Positions 1 to 6,504 of a stretch of 9,140 nt of DNA are shown in pieces. A program made the translations under genes and the position numbers. Positions within the stretch are counted from its first letter, which is position 1. Each line of letters begins with the position of its first letter. Source of the DNA: Bacillota bacterium. Lineage in GTDB: Bacteria; Bacillota_A; Clostridia; Acetivibrionales; DUMB01. The stretch spans positions 1-9,140 of the forward strand of contig JAMOAC010000266.1 in NCBI GenBank assembly GCA_023621975.1, given 5' to 3'. The notes below the pieces were generated by a model. That model was not told where the DNA came from. It did no database searches and worked only from the letters and a program-made list of their open reading frames with translations.

Positions 1-639
1 CTGATCTTTTCTGAAGGAAGACTTTTCTCCCGTAGACTGTATTTCAACAAATTCTCCGTTTCCTGTCATAACAACATTCATATCCATTTCTGCATTGGAA
101 TCTTCCTGGAAGCATAAATCCAGGAGTTCTTCTCCTTCAACGATTCCAACGCTTACGGCCGCGACAAAATCCGTTATGGGTACTTTTTCTATCAAGCCTT
201 CCTTTACCAGAAAATTACATGCATCTACAAGGGCAACGAAAGCACCCGTAATAGATGCCGTTCTTGTACCGCCATCGGCCTGTATCACATCACAATCAAT
301 AATTATTTCTCTTTCGCCAAGCAAATTAAAATTAACAACAGCCCTTAATGCTCTGCCTATAAGCCTCTGTATTTCATGGCTTCTTCCACTGAGCCTCAAT
401 TTGCTTATATCTCTTGGATTTCTTGTCTGAGTGGCCCTCGGGAGCATTGAATATTCGGCTGTTACCCAGCCTTCACCGGTACCCTTCCTGAAAGCAGGTA
501 CTTTGTCATCTACCGATGCAGTACATATTACTTTTGTATCCCCCATTTCAATAAGCACAGAGCCTTCAGCATGTTTTAAATAATTCCTCGTTATTTTTGC
601 AGGCCTCAACTGAGCATTGCCTCTTCCGTCCGTTCTCAA
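1..639 (-). CDS. rph: RNase PH (tRNA nucleotidyltransferase), 3' end cut by the window edge
   Basis: RNase PH is a phosphorolytic 3'-to-5' exoribonuclease that trims tRNA 3' ends in the cytoplasm as a ring-shaped hexamer. The 213 codons present read without interruption from a TTG start and begin with the family's N-terminal pattern MRTDGRG..LRP. Seen residues fit the family: R86 in [11 protein letters not shown], the phosphate-binding pair T125-R126 in [12 protein letters not shown], and acidic residues D180 and D186 in the [12 protein letters not shown] stretch. The usual length is about 240-255 residues, so roughly the last 30-40 are off the left edge. The TTG (637-639) is chosen because the family homology begins exactly there and a GGGG-type ribosome binding site lies 8 bases upstream. 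The gerM-rph order matches B. subtilis, where an rdgB-like gene follows. A private promoter is likely at 812-841. Confidence 0.96.
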   Translation of the reverse strand, partial: MRTDGRGNAQLRPAKITRNYLKHAEGSVLIEMGDTKVICTASVDDKVPAFRKGTGEGWVTAEYSMLPRATQTRNPRDISKLRLSGRSHEIQRLIGRALRAVVNFNLLGEREIIIDCDVIQADGGTRTASITGAFVALVDACNFLVKEGLIEKVPITDFVAAVSVGIVEGEELLDLCFQEDSNAEMDMNVVMTGNGEFVEIQSTGEKSSFRKDQ

Positions 640-811
640 TTTGCTTTCCCCTTTTTAATCAAAATTGATTTAATCAATATTATTTTGCATTATTCTTTCT
701 AATATATTTCTGGATTCTTTCTTTTATATTTCTTTATCTGTATTTCTATATCTCTAATACATTATTCTTAATAAATTTTATCTTAATCCTTGTACTATAT
801 TTTTCTTGTCA
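640..811 (-). other. AT-rich, purine-rich leader of rph
   Basis: No gene is visible between rph and gerM. Read on the minus strand, the stretch is rich in A and G and nearly free of strong secondary structure. The only clear hairpin is a weak AT-only one (ATTGAT, 3-base loop, ATCAAT at 664-678) just upstream of the rph ribosome binding site. There is no GC-rich stem with a T run, so I see no terminator for gerM, and read-through from gerM into rph is expected. Confidence 0.5.
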
Positions 812-848
812 ATTACATCACACTTTATTGTTTATTGTCAATTACATC
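806..848. repeat. 14-bp direct repeat spanning the gerM stop
   Basis: The sequence ttgtcaattacatc occurs at 806-819 and again, perfectly, at 835-848, a 29-bp period. The second copy encodes the last residues of GerM (DVIDN). The first lies just after the gerM stop codon and is out of frame with it. Beyond the 14 bases the copies diverge. On the minus strand each copy contains TGTAAT immediately followed by TGACA. Confidence 0.85.
812..841 (-). promoter_or_regulatory. Candidate sigma-A promoter for rph
   Basis: On the minus strand, TTGACA (836-841, a perfect -35) is followed after 18 bases by TGTAAT (812-817, one mismatch to TATAAT). TG-A directly precedes it, giving an extended -10. Transcription would start near 805, leaving a leader of about 165 bases before the rph TTG. 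The -35 lies within the last codons of gerM, so rph could be expressed both with gerM and independently. This is inferred from the consensus only. Confidence 0.55.
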
Positions 849-1925
849 GTTTATTTCAGAAGGAATTTCTATATCCCTTGATATGTCCGTTCCTTCCGGG
901 AGCTCTACGCTGCTGCCTTCAACGAGTATCCTGATCTTCTCCACTCCTTCAATCTGCTTCATGGAATACATTATCTGCTTCAGCAGTCCATCCTCACGTG
1001 CGCTCCCTCCGTAATTGGTCAATTCCCTGTTGAAGTTCAGTGTCAGCAAATTCCCTTTCAAGCTGCTTTCAATAAGCTTCGTTCCTTCGGGCAAATCGGA
1101 GGTTAGATTTTCTCTCTCGTTGGTACTCAGGTATTCCACAATAATACCCGGCAGTTCATCGTCAGGCACATCCGGCCCTATGACCGATACCGGTACAATG
1201 TAAATGTACCTGTCGTTAGCCCTTTTGAATAAATAAATATCAACTTTTTTAGTATCCTTTTCCGTATTTACCCTTTTTTCATTTATTAAAACATTGTATC
1301 TTGTCAGTATTCCTGAAACATCCGTACCAAATTTTAATTTTTCTTTGGTATATCCGTTAAACAGTATCCTTACACCATCTACCGTTTTAAATTCTGTCAG
1401 TGTATACACTATGGAAGTAACAATATTCTGCTCTTCTTTACTGTCCGCATAATTCAGAATTTTGTTATTGAAATCTATTGTTGCAATCCCGTCCTTGATA
1501 TTAATGCCAAGTATCTCGGTTCCCTGAGGCAAAACAGGATAAAGCCCGTAATAACTTATTTCTTCCCTGTTGGCCGCGCTGTCTATCAACCCGGTGACAG
1601 CGGTTCTGGCCAGGCTTTCATGCCTGGGTACTTTTCTTGTAACTGGTACCAAATATCCATCCCTGTCCTGATAATATATTGTTATTAATATACTGCCCTT
1701 TACGGCCTCATTGCCGCTTTCCGCAGGCTCTAATTTTTTTTCTGTTGTTTCAACTTCATTTTTGCCAGTGTTGTCAACCTCACTGTTTACAATCACATCT
1801 TCGGTACTTTTATTGGTACTGTCATTTTTCGTACCTGCATCGGAATCAGGTGCATTTTCATTTTGTGAACAGCCCGGTAACAGCAAAAAAACAAATATTA
1901 ATATAAAACATATTGCTTTCTTCAT
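825..1925 (-). CDS. gerM: GerMN-domain lipoprotein (GerM-like sporulation/germination protein)
   Basis: This 366-residue protein begins with a lipoprotein signal: MKKA, a hydrophobic run at residues 5-18, then LLPGC with Cys19 as the predicted lipidated residue. A polar, low-complexity linker (about 20-72, rich in N, D, E, T) follows. Two GerMN (Germane) domains come next. The first is about 77-191 with the LPQGTEILGINIKDGIATIDFN core. The second is about 227-338 with LPEGTKLIESSLKGNLLTLNFN; both keep the paired 'P.GT.l' and 'L.FN' positions and end in a V.I.vEG-like strand. B. subtilis GerM, needed for normal spore cortex formation and germination, has the same plan and also precedes rph. 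The protein should be anchored outside the membrane; its biochemical role is unclear. The ATG follows AAGGAGG at a 7-base spacing. No terminator follows the gene. Confidence 0.88.
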   Translation of the reverse strand: MKKAICFILIFVFLLLPGCSQNENAPDSDAGTKNDSTNKSTEDVIVNSEVDNTGKNEVETTEKKLEPAESGNEAVKGSILITIYYQDRDGYLVPVTRKVPRHESLARTAVTGLIDSAANREEISYYGLYPVLPQGTEILGINIKDGIATIDFNNKILNYADSKEEQNIVTSIVYTLTEFKTVDGVRILFNGYTKEKLKFGTDVSGILTRYNVLINEKRVNTEKDTKKVDIYLFKRANDRYIYIVPVSVIGPDVPDDELPGIIVEYLSTNERENLTSDLPEGTKLIESSLKGNLLTLNFNRELTNYGGSAREDGLLKQIMYSMKQIEGVEKIRILVEGSSVELPEGTDISRDIEIPSEINDVIDNKQ

Positions 1926-2060
1926 ATTCCATCCTCCTTATAGAAAGCTATAACGCTTATCTATAATTATTGACAAAATATGAAGAAATGTAATATTTCC
2001 CGGCCTCTGTTCACCCTTTTCTGCATGCAATGTTGTTTTGAATATAATACCATATGTCCG
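1926..2060. other. Intergenic region upstream of gerM
   Basis: No gene is seen. A minus-strand promoter for gerM is expected here because a terminator closes the gene upstream. The best I can offer is TTGTCA (1970-1975), 17 bases from a poor TTATAG. I could not fit a convincing sigma-A, sigma-E, sigma-G or sigma-H promoter. The gerM ribosome binding site AAGGAGG lies at 1933-1939. Confidence 0.35.
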
Positions 2061-2101
2061 GTAAAATAAAAATCAGTAGAATGTACATAATTCTACTGAT
2101 T
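2061..2101 (-). terminator. Rho-independent terminator of the amidase gene
   Basis: A perfect 12-bp inverted repeat, aatcagtagaat (2071-2082) with attctactgatt (2090-2101), encloses a 7-base loop 35 bases after the amidase stop codon. In the minus direction the stem is followed by TTTATTTTAC (2070 down to 2061). The stem is AT-rich, so strength may be moderate. On the plus strand it is also followed by a T-rich stretch, but no plus-strand gene needs it. Confidence 0.8.
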
Positions 2102-2135
2102 CTTTTATTAATTTTATATAAATTGTATATTATTG

Positions 2136-3914
2136 TTATTTGGAAGTTTTATCCAATTCCGCAAGCGCTTGTATTACCGCGTCGCAAAGAGCTTCTGCAG
2201 CTTTTTGCCTGAATTCTGCGTTCAGTAATTTATTCCTGTCCGCTTCGTTTGTTATAAATGCTATCTCTGCCAACGCTGCAGGCATCTTTGTCGCTTTTAG
2301 CACAACAAGATTAGGCCTGTCAATAACTTTTCTGTCGATAGTACCCAGTTTTTTTACAAGATTTGTTTGCACTATCTGTGCAAATGCCCGTCCGTTAAAC
2401 CCATTACTGTTCGATTTTGCAGGATAGCACAATGTCATTGTTCCACCATAAGATGTATCACCCAAAGCATTGTTATGAATGCTTAAAAATAGTGCTGCAT
2501 TCAGGGTGTTTGCAATATAAGCCCTTTCATAGAGAGCTACGTAGCTGTCATCTTCCCTCATCATATAAGTATTTATATTTTTTTCTTTCAAAAGATTGTT
2601 CAGTCTCACTGCAATGTCAAGGTTTAAGTCCTTTTCAATTACCGACTTGTATGTTGCCCCCGGATCAGTCCCTCCATGCCCGGCGTCAATGACAACAAGC
2701 TTGTCAGACTTCGATGCAGGTTTAAGCAGTGTTATCGCAGTGTCATTAGTGGCTGTTCTTGTAAACACCTCGTAGTGGAACTTATCTTTCGCATTAAATA
2801 CAATGCATGTATTTGAGTTTCCACTGTTCTTGATTATTTCAACACTTTCAAGTAAGCCGTCATTTATGTTGATAACTCCGCTGTTCAAGTTGGCAAGTTT
2901 GCTTGGGAACGTCAAGGTATACTTTTTCCCTGAAGCGTCATATTCCCCGGTATAGAACTTTTTGAGAGTTTCACCGCCTTCAGTCAATTTTGCGCCTGCA
3001 AGTGTAAAGTAAACCCTGTCTCCGTTATTGTGATATAATATGTTTTTAAAATTGGGATTGTCTATCTTCAGTATCAGCTTGTCTTTTCCTTCTTCAACCT
3101 TGTATTTTACAGGTGATGAAACGTCTACAACAACCCTGATGGTATTTTTATCAAAGCGGGCATATCTTATGGATTTTACAAGCGAACTTCCAACTTCAAG
3201 CACATAGTTGTCATTGAAACCGGATATCCTGTCAAAGTTAAAGTCCACCACTATCCTATGTGGATCAGACAACGTAAATACATTGTAATTATTATATTTT
3301 TCAACCTTTATATGTACCTCATCAATGCTTCCTTTTCCAAAGTAATTTACATTCATGTCTTTTTCCGTGAAATAATCATTTCTGTCTGAATCCCCGCGAT
3401 TCAGAAGGCCATCGCCTGCCTTACCTTCATCCTTGTCATCTTTTTTGCCTTGTTCTTTATCTTTGGCAGGCTGTCCTTTATCATTCATGCTTTTCAGGTG
3501 GATTATTACACCGGATTTCTGCTCTTCAACCGTGAAATCCAGGTATTCCTTCGTGTCTATAACCACTCTTGCAATACCTTCAGTGAACTGGGCATACCTT
3601 ATATTCTTGACCAGTTTACTGTTTACGTTAATTATTTGCTGTATCATCGGTGCCCTTATTCCGGTAAAATCAATAACAATCCTCTCAGGGCCTGGCAGGC
3701 GGAATATCCTGTATAAACTGTTTTTTGAATAATTATCAACTGAAATTGCTACCCTTTCTTCCTTTTCCGCTGTATTATGCTTTATACTTGCAATTTTACC
3801 GTTGTAACTGGATTGCGCTCCGCTTTTTGAAGTCGCCGTCGTTGCAAAAGAAGTTACCGGAAACAGTAATAAGACGGTTGTAATGAATGCTATCACCGAT
3901 AAGCATTTCCTCAT
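2136..3914 (-). CDS. Secreted N-acetylmuramoyl-L-alanine amidase with AMIN domains
   Basis: This 592-residue exported hydrolase cuts the MurNAc-L-alanine bond of peptidoglycan. A signal peptide (MRKC, hydrophobic 5-22, likely cleavage after SFA near residue 24) leads into AMIN domain 1 (about 41-141). A very charged K/D/E/G linker (about 142-185) and AMIN domain 2 (about 195-286) follow, then a more divergent AMIN-like segment (about 289-398). The C-terminal zinc-dependent Amidase_3 domain (about 405-588) keeps its key residues: H413 in DAGHGG, E427 in VIEKDLN, H480 in LSIHNN and E550 in ALAEIAFITN. AMIN domains target such enzymes to the wall or septum. I chose the ATG at 3912-3914 over the in-frame TTG at 3966-3968 because it begins the signal peptide and follows GGGAGG by 10 bases. 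The gene stands alone between two terminators. Confidence 0.93.
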   Translation of the reverse strand: MRKCLSVIAFITTVLLLFPVTSFATTATSKSGAQSSYNGKIASIKHNTAEKEERVAISVDNYSKNSLYRIFRLPGPERIVIDFTGIRAPMIQQIINVNSKLVKNIRYAQFTEGIARVVIDTKEYLDFTVEEQKSGVIIHLKSMNDKGQPAKDKEQGKKDDKDEGKAGDGLLNRGDSDRNDYFTEKDMNVNYFGKGSIDEVHIKVEKYNNYNVFTLSDPHRIVVDFNFDRISGFNDNYVLEVGSSLVKSIRYARFDKNTIRVVVDVSSPVKYKVEEGKDKLILKIDNPNFKNILYHNNGDRVYFTLAGAKLTEGGETLKKFYTGEYDASGKKYTLTFPSKLANLNSGVININDGLLESVEIIKNSGNSNTCIVFNAKDKFHYEVFTRTATNDTAITLLKPASKSDKLVVIDAGHGGTDPGATYKSVIEKDLNLDIAVRLNNLLKEKNINTYMMREDDSYVALYERAYIANTLNAALFLSIHNNALGDTSYGGTMTLCYPAKSNSNGFNGRAFAQIVQTNLVKKLGTIDRKVIDRPNLVVLKATKMPAALAEIAFITNEADRNKLLNAEFRQKAAEALCDAVIQALAELDKTSK

Positions 3915-3994
3915 AAAAACCCTGCCTCCCTTTTTCTTTCGTATTCCGTTAATAGATTTATTTCCCAATGCAAAATTTGTATATTTTCATGATT

Positions 3995-4035
3995 ATTATA
4001 GTATAAAATTCGACGTTTTGGCGGGTTTTCCCTAA
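3995..4035 (-). promoter_or_regulatory. Candidate promoter region of the amidase gene
   Basis: A perfect minus-strand TATAAT lies at 3995-4000, but the -35 position 17 bases upstream (4018-4023, CGCCAA) is poor, as at activator-dependent sigma-A promoters. Overlapping it is a sigma-H-like arrangement: TTAGGGAAA (4027-4035), 12 bases, GTCGAAT (4008-4014), against the B. subtilis pattern RNAGGAWWW-N11/12-RNNGAAT. The -10 fits fully and the -35 has two mismatches. Which one is used, if either, cannot be told from sequence. Confidence 0.35.
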
Positions 4036-4047
4036 GATTTCATCTTA
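4033..4047. repeat. Short perfect palindrome upstream of the amidase gene
   Basis: taagat (4033-4038), a 3-base spacer and atctta (4042-4047) form a perfect inverted repeat between the candidate WalR box and the candidate promoter. It could be a protein-binding site or a small hairpin. No gene ends nearby on the plus strand that would need it as a terminator. Confidence 0.4.
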
Positions 4048-4059
4048 TTTTAACCTATT

Positions 4060-4076
4060 TGTAATAGTTGTGTAAT
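4060..4076 (+). promoter_or_regulatory. Candidate WalR (YycF) box upstream of the amidase gene
   Basis: TGTAAT (4060-4065), 5 bases, TGTAAT (4071-4076) matches the WalR consensus TGTWAH-N5-TGTWAH at every position. WalR is the response regulator of the essential WalKR two-component system, which in low-GC Gram-positives controls autolysin and other cell-wall hydrolase genes. The downstream gene on the minus strand is such a hydrolase. The box is about 80 bp upstream of the start point implied by the -10 at 3995-4000 and is oriented away from that gene. Confidence 0.45.
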
Positions 4077-4103
4077 ATGAAAGGACACATATTTGTGAAC
4101 AAT

Positions 4104-4169
4104 TAAATAAAAAAAGCGGGACCTCCTTTCTGCCCAGGACATGGTCCTTTTGCGTCAGGGAGTATCCCG
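4104..4169 (-). terminator. Terminator of the ruvCAB operon
   Basis: Fifteen bases after the ruvB stop, the minus strand has CGGGAT(A)CTCC (4169-4159) pairing with GGAGGTCCCG (4126-4117). This is about 10 bp with one bulged A and one G-U pair, followed after one C by seven T (4115-4109). The large loop holds a nested hairpin, AGGAC-CAT-GTCCT (4136-4148). The 5' arm can instead form GTC-GGGA-TAC-TCCC-(T)-GAC, so alternative folds exist. GC content and the T run make it a strong intrinsic terminator separating ruvB from the amidase gene. Confidence 0.8.
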
Positions 4170-4183
4170 ACATTTTCTTTTCC

Positions 4184-5185
4184 TTATTCATATTTAAGGC
4201 CTAAATGTTCATACGCAAGCCTGGTTGCAACCCTGCCTCTTGGTGTCTTGGCTATGAATCCCAGCTGTAACAGGAACGGCTCATATACGTCCTCAATAGT
4301 GTCCGCTTCTTCACCTATAGAAGCTGCAAGTGTCTCAAGCCCTACAGGCCCACCTGCAAATTTGTCAATTATACTCATCAGCATGTTCCTGTCCACACCG
4401 TCAAGCCCGATTTCATCCACTTCCAGTGCATCCAGGGCCATTCTCGATACATCCAAATTTATAAAACCGTTGGCTTTTACCTGGGCAAAATCCCTTACTC
4501 TTTTAAGAAGCCTGTTTGCCACCCTTGGAGTCCCCCTGGAGCGTTTGGCTATTTCACGAGCCGCGTCATCATCTATTTCAATATTAAGTATGCCTGCAGA
4601 ACGCTTGACTATAGCCGTAAGTTCCTCCGTAGTATACAGTTCAAGCCTTTGTATGACACCAAATCTGTCTCTTAAAGGCGACGTCAAAAGCCCTGCTCTC
4701 GTTGTTGCCCCTACCAGGGTAAACTTTGGAAGGTCGAGCCTGATTGAGCGTGCACTTGGCCCCTTTCCTATAATTATGTCAAGGGCGTAATCTTCCATGG
4801 CAGGATAGAGTATTTCCTCCACACTTCTGTTCAATCTATGTATTTCATCAATAAAAAGGACATCATGATTTCCCAGGTTCGTAAGTATCGCTGCCAGGTC
4901 ACCCGGCCTTTCAATTGCCGGGCCTGACGTAACCCTAATGTTTACACCCAGCTCCGATGCTATAATCCCTGCAAGGGTAGTCTTTCCCAGTCCCGGTGGA
5001 CCGTATAGCAGCACATGGTCCAATGCTTCATTCCTTTTTTTGGCAGCCTCTATGAAAACCATAAGATTTTCCTTAACCTTGGTCTGTCCTATATATTCCT
5101 CAAGTTTCCTCGGGCGCAGGTTTGTCTCATCATAATCTTCAATTTTAATTTTACAGTCAACAAGTCTTTCTTCAGCCATTGTCAT
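4184..5185 (-). CDS. ruvB: Holliday junction branch-migration ATPase RuvB
   Basis: RuvB is the AAA+ motor that forms hexameric rings on the DNA arms on either side of a RuvA-bound Holliday junction and pumps DNA to move the junction. The 333-residue length is typical. Visible motifs in order: Walker A GPPGLGKT (62-69), Walker B FIDEIH (111-116), sensor 1 GATTR (159-163), the arginine-finger segment LRDRFG (171-176, finger likely R174) and sensor 2 GTPR (218-221). The C-terminal winged helix ends near [14 protein letters not shown]. The start is ambiguous between ATG at 5183-5185 (GGAG 4 bases upstream) and the in-frame ATG at 5177-5179 (GGAG 10 bases upstream), two codons shorter. It lies 11 bases after ruvA, whose last codons contain GGAGG, so translation is probably coupled. 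Confidence 0.98.
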   Translation of the reverse strand: MTMAEERLVDCKIKIEDYDETNLRPRKLEEYIGQTKVKENLMVFIEAAKKRNEALDHVLLYGPPGLGKTTLAGIIASELGVNIRVTSGPAIERPGDLAAILTNLGNHDVLFIDEIHRLNRSVEEILYPAMEDYALDIIIGKGPSARSIRLDLPKFTLVGATTRAGLLTSPLRDRFGVIQRLELYTTEELTAIVKRSAGILNIEIDDDAAREIAKRSRGTPRVANRLLKRVRDFAQVKANGFINLDVSRMALDALEVDEIGLDGVDRNMLMSIIDKFAGGPVGLETLAASIGEEADTIEDVYEPFLLQLGFIAKTPRGRVATRLAYEHLGLKYE

Positions 5186-5196
5186 TCATCTCCATT

Positions 5197-5805
5197 TTAT
5201 CCTCCGGCTATTTTTTTTAATGCATTTTTAATTATGGTTTCAACATCCATATCTTCAGAATACACGTCCGTTACGGCTTTGTTTGCCTCCACCGCTGTAT
5301 ATCCAAGCACCATAAGGGCACTTACGGCTTCAGATCTTTTGTTGTCCTGGCTTGCAGATCCGGGAACTTCTTCCATTCCCGTATCTCCTGCAATAAATTT
5401 TTCGCTGTTGATTTTATCTTTCAGCTCAAGAATTATCCTTTGAGCTGTTTTTTTCCCTATTCCGGGAGCTTCAGTCAGTGTCCGGACATCGCCTGTAATT
5501 ACAGCAAGCCCGAATTTGGACGGAGATATGGATGATATCAGCGAAATTGCAGCTTTAGGCCCTATACCTGTCACAGAAATCAGTAACTCAAACATGCCAA
5601 GCTCATCACGGGTGGCAAATCCATAAAGAACCAGCGCATCTTCCCTTACATGCATATATGTGTATACGATTATTTCATCCCCGATATTTCCAATTGATTG
5701 GACAGTGGAAAGAGGTGCATAAACCATGTAACCTATCCCGCCAGTCTCAACCACAATATAATCATTGCACTTGTATGTAAGCTTTCCCTTTATGTATGCA
5801 AACAC
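5197..5805 (-). CDS. ruvA: Holliday junction DNA-binding subunit RuvA
   Basis: RuvA binds the four-way junction as a tetramer or octamer and loads RuvB. The 202-residue protein has the N-terminal OB-fold (about 1-63) including the acidic-pin residues E55 and D56 (VREDAL). Two helix-hairpin-helix motifs follow at TGIGPKAA (79-86) and PGIGKKTAQRI (114-124). After a variable linker (about 136-155) comes the small C-terminal domain III, which contacts RuvB (about 156-200). The start is GTG (5803-5805), supported by GAGGGG 7 bases upstream and by the conserved MFAYIKG opening. It follows ruvC after 27 bases and precedes ruvB by 11, an operon arrangement. Confidence 0.97.
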   Translation of the reverse strand: MFAYIKGKLTYKCNDYIVVETGGIGYMVYAPLSTVQSIGNIGDEIIVYTYMHVREDALVLYGFATRDELGMFELLISVTGIGPKAAISLISSISPSKFGLAVITGDVRTLTEAPGIGKKTAQRIILELKDKINSEKFIAGDTGMEEVPGSASQDNKRSEAVSALMVLGYTAVEANKAVTDVYSEDMDVETIIKNALKKIAGG

Positions 5806-5832
5806 ACTATTACACCCCTCTGCATCGAACGC

Positions 5833-6330
5833 TTACCGAAACCTGCTTTCTATAGCTGCCATCCTGCACGAGTGCCCGTGGCATATTGCAACCGCCAGTG
5901 CATCTGCAGCATCATCTGGCTTTGGAATCTCAGGCAGGTGGAGTATCAGCTTGACCATCTGCTGCACCTGTGATTTCTCAGCCCTTCCATATCCGACAAT
6001 AGCTTGCTTGACCTGCAACGGCGTATATTCGGTAACCTCAACACCGCATCTTGCGGCACAAGCCAGGGCCACTCCTCTTCCATGCGCTGCGGAAATCGCT
6101 GTCTTTATGTTTTTATTGAAGAACAATTCTTCAACAGACACTACAGACGGTTTGTACCTTGTTATAAGCTCTTCAAGGGTCCTGTCCAAAAAAAGCAGTC
6201 TATCAGGAAAAGGCATTGACGCCTTTGTAGTTACCGCTCCGTAATCAATTACCGAAAATTTGTTCCCTTCATATTTTACTATACCATACCCCGTAATTGC
6301 AAACCCGGGATCAATACCCATAATAATCAT
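5833..6330 (-). CDS. ruvC: Holliday junction endonuclease RuvC
   Basis: RuvC is the dimeric, Mg2+-dependent RNase H-fold resolvase that cuts Holliday junctions symmetrically after RuvAB migration. From the ATG at 6328-6330 the protein has 165 residues, the normal length. All four acidic catalytic residues are visible: D7 in GIDPG, E67 in VEELFF, and D140 and D143 in DDAADALA. I prefer this ATG to the GTG one codon upstream (6331-6333). It gives the usual M-x-x-x-GIDPG opening with catalytic Asp at position 7, and it stands 7 bases from the GGGGG ribosome binding site rather than 4. It is the first gene of ruvCAB, preceded by an unusually structured leader (6359-6461). Confidence 0.97.
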   Translation of the reverse strand: MIIMGIDPGFAITGYGIVKYEGNKFSVIDYGAVTTKASMPFPDRLLFLDRTLEELITRYKPSVVSVEELFFNKNIKTAISAAHGRGVALACAARCGVEVTEYTPLQVKQAIVGYGRAEKSQVQQMVKLILHLPEIPKPDDAADALAVAICHGHSCRMAAIESRFR

Positions 6331-6358
6331 CACATTGCCCCCATCCGATATTTATTTT

Positions 6359-6461
6359 ACTTGTTGTGCCATGCAATTGGATAGCATTGCAGGGAGCTTA
6401 GAGCAGGTTTTATTGGCTCATTAACCCGGAACTTCTGCTGCCAAATATCGGCACAACAAGT
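6359..6461 (-). ncRNA. Structured element upstream of ruvC (possible leader RNA, family unrecognised)
   Basis: A perfect 12-bp inverted repeat, acttgttgtgcc (6359-6370) and ggcacaacaagt (6450-6461), closes 79 bases. Inside are two further helices: ctgct/agcag (6435-6439 with 6402-6406) and tgcaat/attgca (6372-6377 with 6386-6391). Together they can form a three-way junction. Read in the ruvC direction, competing pairings exist: AACAAG (6470-6465) with CTTGTT (6460-6455), and CCGATATTT (6451-6443) with AAATATCGG (6353-6345), the latter touching the ruvC ribosome binding site. A minus-strand -10 at 6505-6510 would place the element in the ruvC leader. I do not recognise a known riboswitch, T-box, 6S or SRP RNA. 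The alternative is a MITE-like insertion, since TTA flanks both ends of the 11-bp core repeat. Confidence 0.45.
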
Positions 6462-6504
6462 TATCTTGTTCTTATAAAAATACACTTATATTTTTTTCGT
6501 TTAA

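Noticed and set aside
95..430. Plus-strand open frame opposite rph
   Set aside because: RNase PH is conserved on the other strand throughout, and the translation is Ser/Thr-rich without family resemblance.
3915..3968. Extension of the amidase to an upstream in-frame TTG (18 more residues)
   Set aside because: The extension would place charged residues ahead of the signal peptide and translate across the clear GGGAGG ribosome binding site of the downstream ATG.
4111..4140. T-box-like sequence (AAAGGAGGTCCCGC on the minus strand) after ruvB
   Set aside because: It only loosely resembles AGGGTGGNACCGCG, runs straight into the T tract as the terminator's 3' arm, and precedes a wall amidase rather than an amino-acid gene. 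No stem I or specifier loop is seen.
4248..4790. Plus-strand 180-codon open frame opposite ruvB
   Set aside because: It lies wholly antisense to a well-conserved gene, has low-complexity Ser/Ala-rich translation, no good ribosome binding site and no recognisable domain.
5765..6244. Plus-strand 159-codon open frame across ruvA/ruvC
   Set aside because: Antisense to two conserved genes, with no plausible start signals or known domain.
6455..6470. LexA/SOS box upstream of ruvC
   Set aside because: The palindrome aacaag-ttat-cttgtt does not match the Gram-positive LexA site (GAAC-N4-GTTC with flanking C/G), and I saw no better match in the ruvC upstream region.
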